A stretch of 41,039 nt of DNA. It comes from an uncultured Oscillibacter sp. (GTDB taxonomy: Bacteria; Bacillota_A; Clostridia; Oscillospirales; Oscillospiraceae). The stretch spans positions 1 to 41,039 of the forward strand of contig CATOKC010000009.1 of the NCBI GenBank assembly GCA_951800675.1, read 5' to 3'. The first letter of the stretch is position 1, and each line of letters starts with the position of its first letter. This document shows, in pieces, positions 21,512 to 27,946 of the stretch. The notes under the pieces are model-generated. The model saw only the letters and a list, made by a program, of their open reading frames with translations, was not told the origin of the DNA and made no database searches. The position numbers and the translations under genes were made by a program.

Positions 21512-22096
21512 TCACACCCCTCCCACTTCCCAGTGCTGCATGTCCGGGCTGCCGAAATCCTTCTCATCGACCTTTGTGATGTTGTAGACGTGGTCGTACA
21601 TGCTTTCCACGACATCCACCACCATTTCCGGCCGCACAGGCTTCCCCTGGGGCGTCGTTTCCGGCGGCAGCGCAACGCCCTTGATAAAAAAGGTGTAGCC
21701 GTTCAAATTGGAGCCCTTCGCGCTGATCGCCAGCGTCCAGAAGCCGGATTTGTCCTCCGTGCGCCAGAACTCTACCGGCGGAAGGTACTTTTTTGCTTTA
21801 CCGGTCGAACCATCCACAGCCTCCACACCAAAAGGGATGTAGAGATTTACGGCATCCGCGCTCTCGAGGCCGCTCTCCCGCACGTTGACGGCTTTTGACG
21901 CTTCAAGGAATACGCCCCGCAGGATGGTGATATGGTTGATGACGGTGGATTTGATCGTACCCGGATCGGTCTCGACCTCAACGTTATACAGAGTCACCGT
22001 ATGAGGGAACATGCTCCCGGACCTTCCAGCCGCGCCCATCCTCCTGGGCGGCGGTCCCATCCTCCGGGGCACGTGCATCCTGCGCGGGATACTCAT
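21512..22096 (-). CDS. Minor capsid 1-like head-tail connector
   Basis: 194 residues. MFPHTVTLYNVEVETDPGTI at residue 29 begins the recognisable domain (minor capsid protein 1 family), with GVFLEASKAVNVRESGLESADAVNLYIPF and SGFWTLAISAKGSNLNGYTFFIKGV. The first 28 residues (MSIPRRMHVPRRMGPPPRRM) are an unusual Arg/Pro/Met-rich repeat; the ATGA overlap supports the long form, but starts at residues 20 or 29 are possible. Confidence 0.78.
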   Translation of the reverse strand: MSIPRRMHVPRRMGPPPRRMGAAGRSGSMFPHTVTLYNVEVETDPGTIKSTVINHITILRGVFLEASKAVNVRESGLESADAVNLYIPFGVEAVDGSTGKAKKYLPPVEFWRTEDKSGFWTLAISAKGSNLNGYTFFIKGVALPPETTPQGKPVRPEMVVDVVESMYDHVYNITKVDEKDFGSPDMQHWEVGGV

Positions 22097-22524
22097 ATTC
22101 TGCCTCCTGACGCCCTGTGCGGGCAGGGATAACTCCTCACCCTGAACAGCGGCGCGAAGGCCGGAAGATTCCCCAGGTACAACAGCAGCGCGTCCCGTTT
22201 CCGGTCATTGTTGTACGCCGCCTCGGCGGCGGAGAAGGACGCTCCCCGGAAGCTCCGGGACCATCCCCCCACCGCCTCGCTGGAGACGGCCTGCTCTCCG
22301 GAGTAGACGGCGGCGGTCATGACGCTCTCATCCAGCAGCACCTCCGCAATGGCGCAGGAAGCCTTTTTCACGGCCTCCAGCTGCGATCCGTCCACGGTAT
22401 CGGAGAGCCCCCTCGTTGCCGCCCTGATGTAGTCGGAGGCCCACTCAGACAGCCTCGGGAAGTCCTCTGCGGCGATGGCATCGCCGTAGTAGGCGTTCAG
22501 ATAGAAATCATAGTCGGCGTACAT
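22093..22524 (-). CDS. Head-tail adaptor (connector) protein
   Basis: 143 residues, GAGGAGG eight bases upstream. MYADYDFYLNAYYGDAIAAE, FPRLSEWASDYIRAATRGL, VKKASCAIAEVLLDE, FRGASFSAAEAAYNNDRKRDALLLYLGN follow the pattern of the small helical gp6/gp15-type connector downstream of major capsid genes. It would bind the portal ring and prepare it for tail joining. Confidence 0.78.
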   Translation of the reverse strand: MYADYDFYLNAYYGDAIAAEDFPRLSEWASDYIRAATRGLSDTVDGSQLEAVKKASCAIAEVLLDESVMTAAVYSGEQAVSSEAVGGWSRSFRGASFSAAEAAYNNDRKRDALLLYLGNLPAFAPLFRVRSYPCPHRASGGRI

Positions 22525-22541
22525 CCGGCGGGCCTCCTCTC

Positions 22542-23669
22542 TTACTTAGCTGCTGCGCGGGTCTTCTGGACAGGCTCCTCCGCGGCCAGGGCGGCGGCGC
22601 TCTCCCCCGCGACCTTGATAACGGCCACCTCGTCCATCCGCTCGTAGGAGGGCAGGACGATCTCGGAGGCGAAGATATTGGTGTTGACGGGATGCTCCTC
22701 GATGATCCTGGTGATGGCCACGCCGGTATTGACCAGCTCCACCTCCGCCGTGGGGGACGCGATCAGGTCCGCCTCTTCCGGCGTGGTACCGTACCACGTG
22801 CCGCCCAGGTCCCCAGCGGGGATCATCGCCACGTAGCCGTCCGGCACGAAGGCATGGGCGATGCCGCTCTCGTCCTTGTACTGCTTGTCATAGATGGCGA
22901 TCTGGACGCGGGACGTGCCGCTGACCACGTTCTTGACCTCGTCGTCCGTCAGGTAGCCCAGAGTCAGGCCGCTGGTGGTCAGATATCTCTTTTTTACCGC
23001 CTCGGTTTTTGCCATCATGTTGAAGGTGGCCGTGTTCATCACGGCGATGGTCAGCTCGGTGCCGGTGCCGCTGCGGATCGTATCTTTCGCCGTCTTGAAC
23101 ACCGCGAAGGGGTCCGCCGTGGCGGACGCGCTCCACAGGTCCGCGCCGGACAGCTCGATGTAGTTGCGGGCCTTCCACGTCCCCTGGGGGTCGTAGTTGT
23201 AGACATATTCCACGCCGTTGGCCCTGATGGCGATCCCGGCGTTGCCGTCCTGGGGGAACAGCAGCTGCATGATCATCCGCTCCGGCACCACGTTCGCGCC
23301 ATCGATCAGGTTGTTGGCGTCGTCAAACACCCGCTCGATGACGGCCCGGGCGTAGGGATCGTTGGAATCCGCCACACGCAGCAGCTCCTGCCGGTCTTTT
23401 TCCTTGATCTTGAAGCCCTCACGGAAAAAGGGCATTTCGGTCTCGATCTTGCTGAAGCCGATGCGGTCCCGGAAGGTAGCTTTCGCGTCAAATGCGGAGG
23501 GCATCAGGGACACGGGCAGGCCCTTGGAGCCCTTCAGCCAGCTCAGATCAAGGCCGGCCTTTTTCTTTGTGGGAAACAGCCCAGCGCCCAGGTAGGGAAC
23601 GCGGTTGGAAGCCGTCTCGTTCCACTGCGCCGCGATGGCGGCGGGGGTAAAAAACGCTCTCAGGTCCAT
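22542..23669 (-). CDS. Major capsid protein (lambda gpE-like)
   Basis: 375 residues, AAGGAGG six bases upstream. MDLRAFFTPAAIAAQWNETA, PYLGAGLFPTKKKAGLDLSWLKGSKGLPVSLMPSAFD, TFRDRIGFSKIETEMPFFREGFKIKEKDRQEL and the C-terminal INT-region FVPDGYVAMIPAGDLGGTWYGTTPEEADL are typical of the Phage_cap_E family, a HK97-fold shell protein. Length is normal for the family. It follows a separate decoration protein, as in lambda (gpD then gpE). Confidence 0.92.
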   Translation of the reverse strand: MDLRAFFTPAAIAAQWNETASNRVPYLGAGLFPTKKKAGLDLSWLKGSKGLPVSLMPSAFDAKATFRDRIGFSKIETEMPFFREGFKIKEKDRQELLRVADSNDPYARAVIERVFDDANNLIDGANVVPERMIMQLLFPQDGNAGIAIRANGVEYVYNYDPQGTWKARNYIELSGADLWSASATADPFAVFKTAKDTIRSGTGTELTIAVMNTATFNMMAKTEAVKKRYLTTSGLTLGYLTDDEVKNVVSGTSRVQIAIYDKQYKDESGIAHAFVPDGYVAMIPAGDLGGTWYGTTPEEADLIASPTAEVELVNTGVAITRIIEEHPVNTNIFASEIVLPSYERMDEVAVIKVAGESAAALAAEEPVQKTRAAAK

Positions 23670-23679
23670 ATGATCCTCC

Positions 23680-24024
23680 TTACTCCGTGTCGGCGGCGTT
23701 GACGCCGGTGTTGTCGCGGAGTACGATCCCGGGGACCGCCGTCTTCAGCGCGGCGGCGTCATAGGTCACGCCGGAATGTTTCTCTGCCTTCTTCTGGTCG
23801 ATGATGCCCCGGACCACCAGGGCGGCGTTGGGGTTCTCCAACGGATCCACGTCATACAGCAAAATGCCGTTGGCCGTGGCGGAAGCCGTCTTCTTGCCCT
23901 GGATGGTCATGGGGGTGCCCGCCTTTACGGCATCGGTCTCGGTCACAGTGAACGGGATCGCGTCAAAGTCGTCCGCCGCGAGGATTTCAACGGTCCCGCC
24001 CACTTCTGTCGTTTTGAACTTCAT
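23680..24024 (-). CDS. Head decoration protein
   Basis: 114 residues, AAGGAG eight bases upstream. Position directly before the gpE-like capsid gene, small size and motifs such as GTPMTIQGKKTASATANGILLYDVDPLENPNAALVVRG are those of lambda gpD-type decoration proteins, which sit at shell three-fold axes and stabilise the expanded capsid. Confidence 0.82.
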   Translation of the reverse strand: MKFKTTEVGGTVEILAADDFDAIPFTVTETDAVKAGTPMTIQGKKTASATANGILLYDVDPLENPNAALVVRGIIDQKKAEKHSGVTYDAAALKTAVPGIVLRDNTGVNAADTE

Positions 24025-24036
24025 TGGTACTCTCCT

Positions 24037-24681
24037 TTACAGATAATTTTTCAACACATCGTCGGTCGCGCCTGCGCTGGCCGCTCTGGCCGCGCCCATT
24101 TCCTTTGCGATCCGGACGTTCTCCGGCACATGCTCCGGCGGCTCGCCGTGTCCTCCGCCGCTGCCCGCGCCGGTGGCGAACCGGGGCGGGGCCTTGTCCG
24201 GCGCGAAGGCCTCCGGGTCTGCCTCCTTCTGAGCCTTGATGAAGTCGTCCAGGCCGGTGAGTTCGCCGTCCTTCAGCTCCAGCTTCTGCTCCTTCAGCGC
24301 GGCGGTAAACGCCCGCTCCGCGCTCTTGGAGCTGAATTTGAGCCCCTTGCCGGTGATGGCCTTGCCGATGGCGTCCGCGTAGTCCCGGTCCGCCAGCTGG
24401 GTGTGAAGATCGCCGGTGTCCTGGTCGTACTTGGCCTGGAGCTCGGCGAGCTGCTGCTGAACGGCGGCGACATCGCCCCCGGCCTTTTTCAGCGTCTCCA
24501 GCTCCTGTACCGCCCCAGGGAGTTTCTCAGCGTCAGACCGATACTTTTCCACATCCATCCGCAGAGCGTTCACAGATTCCAGGTGCCCACTGATGATCTT
24601 TGCCGCCGCGTCTTTCATGTGTTCTTCATCCACACCGGCTGAGGTCAGAATCTCGCGTACCTGCTCATTTGTCAGTGCCAT
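24037..24681 (-). CDS. Phage_GP20-type scaffold protein
   Basis: 214 residues, AAGGAGT eight bases upstream. MALTNEQVREILTSAGVDEE, a long central coiled-coil of about residues 45-110, then DYADAIGKAITGKGLKFSSKSAERAFTAALKEQKLELKDGEL and a Gly/Pro-rich C-terminus. This is the minor structural GP20/scaffold family. It directs procapsid assembly and leaves before or during packaging. A terminator precedes it and a structured RNA gene lies about 500 bases upstream. Confidence 0.87.
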   Translation of the reverse strand: MALTNEQVREILTSAGVDEEHMKDAAAKIISGHLESVNALRMDVEKYRSDAEKLPGAVQELETLKKAGGDVAAVQQQLAELQAKYDQDTGDLHTQLADRDYADAIGKAITGKGLKFSSKSAERAFTAALKEQKLELKDGELTGLDDFIKAQKEADPEAFAPDKAPPRFATGAGSGGGHGEPPEHVPENVRIAKEMGAARAASAGATDDVLKNYL

Positions 24682-24731
24682 AAAAATTAACTCCTTTTTT
24701 CCGGCGGCGTTCTATGCCGTTCGTTAATTAT

Positions 24732-24756
24732 AAAAACCGCGTTCTGTGCGGGTTTT
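24732..24756 (-). terminator. Terminator after zinc-ribbon gene
   Basis: On the minus strand AAAACcCGC pairs with GCGGTTTT around ACAGAAC and is followed by TTTTTATAATT. It lies between the zinc-ribbon gene stop and the scaffold gene, inside the head operon, so read-through or a promoter downstream must feed the scaffold gene. Confidence 0.75.
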
Positions 24757-24943
24757 ACTCATAAACCAAATTGCCACATGTCGGGCATTTGCACTTAAAT
24801 GAAGAGTTGTAATCCAGCCACTCCATTTGGCTTACACCCGAATATTCCGTTTTTCTGGCGATAAAAACGCAACCGCATTTCTCGCAAGAAAATTTCTTTT
24901 TGTCGCACAGTTTTTCCAAGTCACCTTTTCGTAAAATCTCCAT
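24755..24943 (-). CDS. Zinc-ribbon protein, hypothetical
   Basis: 62 residues: two CxxC knuckles (CEKCGC around residue 20 and CPTCGN near the end) with an aromatic middle (GVSQMEWLDYNSSFKCKC). Likely binds one zinc. GGAGG lies five bases before the ATG, directly after a strong terminator T-run. Small zinc-ribbon proteins are frequent in phages; partner unknown. It is lower in GC than the head genes around it. Confidence 0.68.
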   Translation of the reverse strand: MEILRKGDLEKLCDKKKFSCEKCGCVFIARKTEYSGVSQMEWLDYNSSFKCKCPTCGNLVYE

Positions 24944-24952
24944 AAATCCTCC

Positions 24953-25036
24953 AAAAAATAAACAGGGGCCAACTACCGAGTAAACCTCGATAGCTGACCC
25001 CTATTGGTCCTTCCCAGCGCTCCATTGCGCCGTGGG
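24953..25036 (-). terminator. Hairpin pair with terminator upstream of the zinc-ribbon gene
   Basis: Minus strand: a first hairpin, CCCA(CG)GCGC/GCGCTGGG (25036-25013), then a long stem (25002-24964, 17 positions with three mismatches, loop GTTTA) followed by GTTTATTTTTT. The second is a good intrinsic terminator whose T-run abuts the ribosome site of the next gene. The two together may form an attenuator rather than a simple stop. Confidence 0.7.
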
Positions 25037-25040
25037 TACG

Positions 25041-25169
25041 CTATGTAATTTTCAGTTCTTTCTGGGACACGACCTGTATCTTGATGGTACCGTCCCGCAG
25101 CTGCTTGAGCTGTACGCGGTGCCCTGCCGCCAGCGCCGCCAGAATAGCTTTGATGGTTTTTTCGTCCAT
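25041..25169 (-). CDS. 42-residue phage protein, hypothetical
   Basis: MDEKTIKAILAALAAGHRVQ then LKQLRDGTIKIQVVSQKELKIT. A helix followed by a small beta hairpin; microproteins with this MDEKTIKAIL...G..V.L....DG..KI pattern recur in Firmicutes phages. Ribosome site AGAGGCGG seven bases upstream. It starts soon after the terminator of the structured RNA, so it needs read-through or its own promoter, not seen. Confidence 0.65.
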   Translation of the reverse strand: MDEKTIKAILAALAAGHRVQLKQLRDGTIKIQVVSQKELKIT

Positions 25170-25182
25170 TCATCCGCCTCTC

Positions 25183-25219
25183 AAAAGAGAAAAGAGGGCC
25201 GCGTTTTGCGGCCCTCTTT
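25183..25219 (-). terminator. Terminator of the structured RNA gene
   Basis: AAGAGGGCCGC/GCGGCCCTCTT stem of 11 bp with a 5-base loop (25218-25192 on the minus strand), followed by TTCTCTTTT. Very strong; the flanking A/T pairs also allow activity on the plus strand. Confidence 0.88.
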
Positions 25220-25335
25220 GTAGGCTGGTCCTTTGGCAGGCGTCCCTTTCTCCTGCATCTCTCGGGTTTCCCCTGTCGTTACCATCGGCGTGTGGTCGGG
25301 ACGAAATCTACCACCTCAAAGAACCAGTTTATCCT
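25190..25335 (-). ncRNA. Candidate structured RNA near the GP20 scaffold gene
   Basis: From a predicted start near 25335 to the terminator. Closing helix P1: 25327-25317 with 25235-25225, 11 bp with one G-U pair. Inside it: P2 GTGGT/ACCAC (25314-25310/25296-25292, 13-base loop), P3 GGG-GAAA-CCC (25273-25264, a GNRA-type tetraloop), and P4 GCAGG/CCTGC (25256-25252/25240-25236, 11-base loop). The P2 loop has CGTCCC and the P4 loop GGGACG, perfectly complementary, so a six-base loop-loop contact is possible. No convincing reading frame. I recall candidate RNA motifs named GP20-a and GP20-b placed near GP20 genes; whether this is one cannot be checked here. Confidence 0.7.
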
Positions 25336-25341
25336 ATGTTT

Positions 25342-25370
25342 ATTATAGCCGCTTTATTCAGATTTGTAAA
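25342..25370 (-). promoter_or_regulatory. Near-consensus promoter of the structured RNA
   Basis: On the minus strand TTTACA (25370-25365), 17-base spacer, TATAAT (25347-25342). It lies across the end of the PBECR fragment (stop at 25354), and the only thing downstream before a strong terminator is the structured RNA. Confidence 0.83.
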
Positions 25371-26227
25371 GTATATTTTTGTTCCGCAGCAACCGATCCC
25401 ATTCTTTCTCTCTTATTTTCATAAAGGTGATAATGGAATTCATGTAATCAGGGTTGTCTGCTGTGGCAACAAGTCTGAGCGCCAAACGGAAACGTTCTCC
25501 TTGCTCCTCGATCTTTTTTAAAACCAACGCCGTGTTTGGCCTTTCGTCAGCAATGATATAATCTGGCTTTTCAACGATTTCCTTGAGATGACCGGAAAAT
25601 CTTTCAAAATCATTTGGGTGCCGCTCTTGAATATGCCTGATGCGTTCGTCTGTGATAATAACCTCGCTGGTGCGGATGTCCGGCGTAACACATCGGTACT
25701 TCTTTATGTCCAAATCACAGACTTTTCTCACATCCGGTATCTCCTTCGGCATCTTTGTCTCTATTATACCAGATTCCGACTGCTTTGCAAGCACTTTCGC
25801 CGCCTTTTCTGGTGCTGCTCCATCCTGATACAGCACCTTCATCCTCTCCCGCTGCTCCGGCAGTCCCGCCGCCTTGCTGAACTCGCTGTATTCCTTACTC
25901 AGCCGCCGCAAGCGGATGTTGGTTGCCTGGGCGTCCTCCTTCAGCCCCGCCGCCTCGAAAGCGGTCTTGCGGCGTTTCAGCTTGCGGACGGTGCGCTCGA
26001 TCTGTCTCTGCTTTTGGGTAGCCTGATAATCATCGTACTTTCGTCCCTCAAACTCGATCTTAGGCCGGTTTTCTGGTTTCATGGCCTCCAGCTCTACATC
26101 GGTATAGGTGCGCTCGGAGACGCCCTCTATGTACGGCCAGAAGGAGTGCCTACCTACAGTTAGCACCGCCTATGCCAGTAACGGAACCGTAACCGCATTT
26201 TTTAGCAAAATCGGGATAACTGTTCAT
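25354..26227 (-). pseudogene. C-terminal half of minor capsid protein with PBECR-type nuclease domain
   Basis: Separated from its N-terminal half (26991-27815) by an antisense endonuclease gene. From an ATG at 26227 with GGGTGATATT upstream it reads MNSYPDFAKKCGYGSVTGIG then GANCR and a TAG. A 4-base tandem duplication (TAGG twice, at about 26152-26159) causes this; deleting it restores CRHSFWPYIEGVSERTYTD and the rest. The part from a GTG at 26166 stays open for 270 residues: a Lys/Arg-rich helical middle, then VIITDERIRHIQERHPNDFE, PDYIIADERPNTALVLKKIE and RLLRNKNILYKSE, typical of PBECR-type (barnase/EndoU/ColicinE5/RelE-like) nucleases carried on phage head proteins. Confidence 0.75.
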
Positions 26228-26268
26228 AATATCACCCCCCCAAAGTAGCGAATGAAATACATAAGTTA

Positions 26269-26297
26269 TTGACATTTGTATGTGTTTGTGTTATACT
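26269..26297 (+). promoter_or_regulatory. Promoter of the homing endonuclease gene
   Basis: TTGACA at 26269-26274, 17-base spacer, TATACT at 26292-26297, on the plus strand against the head operon. The ribosome site GAGGTGA begins six bases later, leaving almost no leader. Confidence 0.85.
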
Positions 26298-26315
26298 GTT
26301 GCTGAGGTGATAAAC

Positions 26316-26981
26316 TTGCCAAATAAACTGAAAGATTTGACCGGAATGCGTTTTGGAAAATTAGTCGTTCTACATCGAGACGAAAACAACGACAATCAGG
26401 GGAAACCAAAATGGATTTGCGTTTGCGATTGTGGCGGTCAAAAATCTGTTCGTTCTTCCGTCCTTTTGCGTGGTGAATGCAAATCCTGCAATCAATGCAA
26501 GCAAAATGAAAAGCCACTGTTTGTGAGGACGCATAAGAACAGATTGTATCATGCTTGGTCTGAAATGCGCCGTCGTTGTAATGGTCGATGTACAAATCAT
26601 CAATACTATGGAGACAAGGGAATTTCTTACTGCACCGTGTGGGATGACTTCGACGTTTTTGCAGCATGGGCAATTGAAAATGGATATAAGCTGGGGTTGG
26701 AGATAGACCGTATAGACAGCGACATGAACTATACCCCTAATAACTGTCGTTGGGTTTCCCACAAGAAAAACTCCAGAAACAGAAAAGCAAGAAGCAACAA
26801 TACAACTGGGTATCCAGGCGTTCAAGAACGGAAACTAAAAAGCGGAGGCGTTTCATATCGGGTTACTATTCAAACTGACAGCGGGCGGGTCAATCTTGGC
26901 TCATATTCAACAGTAGAAGAAGCTATCTCCGTCCGGCGTAAAGCAGAACTGGAATATTGGGGCTTTAACATCGGAGAATAA
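26316..26981 (+). CDS. HNH-type homing endonuclease with AP2 DNA-binding domain
   Basis: 221 residues from the TTG at 26316, five bases after GAGGTGA. Residues 10-60 hold a zinc-ribbon-like start (GMRFGKLVVL, CVCDCGG, CKSCNQC). About 78-150 is an HNH-like nuclease region (LYHAWSEMRRRC, YYGDKGISYC, LEIDRIDSDMNYTPNNCRWV). About 160-217 is an AP2 domain (TGYPGVQERKLKSGGVSYRV, LGSYSTVEEAI). Such proteins cut allelic sites lacking the insert and are copied in. It is AT-rich, with its own promoter and terminator, and lies antisense in the minor capsid gene. No intron is visible around it. Confidence 0.88.
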   Translation: MPNKLKDLTGMRFGKLVVLHRDENNDNQGKPKWICVCDCGGQKSVRSSVLLRGECKSCNQCKQNEKPLFVRTHKNRLYHAWSEMRRRCNGRCTNHQYYGDKGISYCTVWDDFDVFAAWAIENGYKLGLEIDRIDSDMNYTPNNCRWVSHKKNSRNRKARSNNTTGYPGVQERKLKSGGVSYRVTIQTDSGRVNLGSYSTVEEAISVRRKAELEYWGFNIGE

Positions 26982-26999
26982 CCTCCGATGTTAATTTTT
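26967..26999 (+). terminator. Terminator of the homing endonuclease gene
   Basis: AACATCGGAG/CTCCGATGTT 10-bp stem, 6-base loop, then AATTTTTC. The left arm overlaps the last codons of the endonuclease, and the T-run reaches the stop codon of the truncated minor capsid gene. Confidence 0.87.
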
Positions 27000-27815
27000 C
27001 TTCCATCGGTACACGCCGCCCTGCCACTTGGCATGGTTCTCCCATCCGTTGGGACCGTCAATGTTCCGCGCCCCCAAGTGGGCCGTGGTCTCAATAAGGT
27101 CCGTCTCCAGGTAGTCCATGGATTGCTCCCGGTACTTCTGGTTGAGCTGGTTCACGCCGGTCATCACCGCGCGGCGCACGGCAACGTCCAGCTGGTCTAT
27201 GTGGCCGCTCTCATAGGCAACGCGGTTTTTCAGAGGCTTCCCGTCCTTGTCGAACGCAACACACAGCCCCCGGTCCGCCAGCGTCTTTACCTGTTCATAG
27301 ATCGCCTGATTATAGCTGATGGCTCCGGACTGTATTTGCATGAGCGCGTTGTCCAGACACCGCTCATAGGCCTTTGCCGGTTCGCTTATCACCAGACGCC
27401 CGCCCTGTACCGTCAGGAAGCCCATAGACCCGGTAATGTTCTTGTATGCCCCCCAGGTCTGCCGCCGGATGGCGGCTATGTCCGCTTCATTTACCAGCCG
27501 CTCCGGAACCGTCACACCGGCAAGATCGACCATCTCGGTATAGTATCGCTGATTGCGGGCCACTACATCGTCCAGCAACTTGTCCAGCTTTTTCTCGCCG
27601 ATGCTGGTTGCCTTCCGAATGGCCTTCTTGATGTCCTCCAGATCGACGCCGTGAGCGCGGAGAGCGCGGATGTCCTGCACCGTGACCTCGTTGAGCTGGT
27701 CCGCGATTTTGAGACGGGAGCACATCTCCTCCAGCATCAGCTCCAGGCCCCGGAACAGTTCGGGCAGTTCTTCGGGGAGGGCGTCCAATATCTCTGGGCT
27801 GAATGGGTATTTCAC
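26991..27815 (-). CDS. Minor capsid protein, N-terminal part, truncated by insertion
   Basis: 274 residues, GTG start overlapping the upstream stop (GTGA). ALPEELPELFRGLELMLEEM, EKKLDKLLDDVVARNQRYYTEMVDLAGV and VAVRRAVMTGVNQLNQKYRE belong to the phage minor capsid 2 (MuF-like) family that binds the portal. In relatives the sequence NHAKWQGGVYRW runs on into a YPDF...CRHSF region; here it ends after VYRWKKN where the endonuclease unit begins, and the continuation is found at 26227 and below. The fold needed for portal contact may survive. Confidence 0.83.
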   Translation of the reverse strand: MKYPFSPEILDALPEELPELFRGLELMLEEMCSRLKIADQLNEVTVQDIRALRAHGVDLEDIKKAIRKATSIGEKKLDKLLDDVVARNQRYYTEMVDLAGVTVPERLVNEADIAAIRRQTWGAYKNITGSMGFLTVQGGRLVISEPAKAYERCLDNALMQIQSGAISYNQAIYEQVKTLADRGLCVAFDKDGKPLKNRVAYESGHIDQLDVAVRRAVMTGVNQLNQKYREQSMDYLETDLIETTAHLGARNIDGPNGWENHAKWQGGVYRWKKN

Positions 27816-27946
27816 GGCAACAAACGCTTAATGAAGCCAGAGAGAGCAATGCCCAAAATAACGGCCCAGGGGACATAGGTAATCAAAGATAAAATCAATA
27901 CTGCCAATTCGCCCCAATCATCCAAAGGGGGCTTTCGTCTTTTCAT
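27812..27946 (-). CDS. 44-residue membrane microprotein between portal and minor capsid
   Basis: MKRRKPPLDDWGELAVLILS then LITYVPWAVILGIALSGFIKRLLP: basic ends and one hydrophobic stretch of about 24 residues. Its ATG overlaps the portal stop (ATGA), and its stop overlaps the minor capsid GTG (GTGA), so it is locked into the translation chain. Role unknown; unusual place for a membrane peptide. Confidence 0.7.
   Translation of the reverse strand: MKRRKPPLDDWGELAVLILSLITYVPWAVILGIALSGFIKRLLP

Noticed and set aside
25225..25289. Small frame MVTTGETREMQEKGTPAKGP... within the structured RNA
   Set aside because: No ribosome site, and the same bases form the P1, P3 and P4 helices and the terminator; RNA is the better reading.
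26145..26165. Programmed +1 frameshift at AGG-TAG
   Set aside because: The P-site tRNA would re-pair poorly, there is no stimulator, and the extra four bases are an exact tandem copy, so a duplication is simpler.
26228..26990. Group I intron or intein carrying the homing endonuclease
   Set aside because: The endonuclease is antisense to the host gene with its own promoter and terminator directly at both junctions, leaving no room for an intron core; no intein splice motifs.
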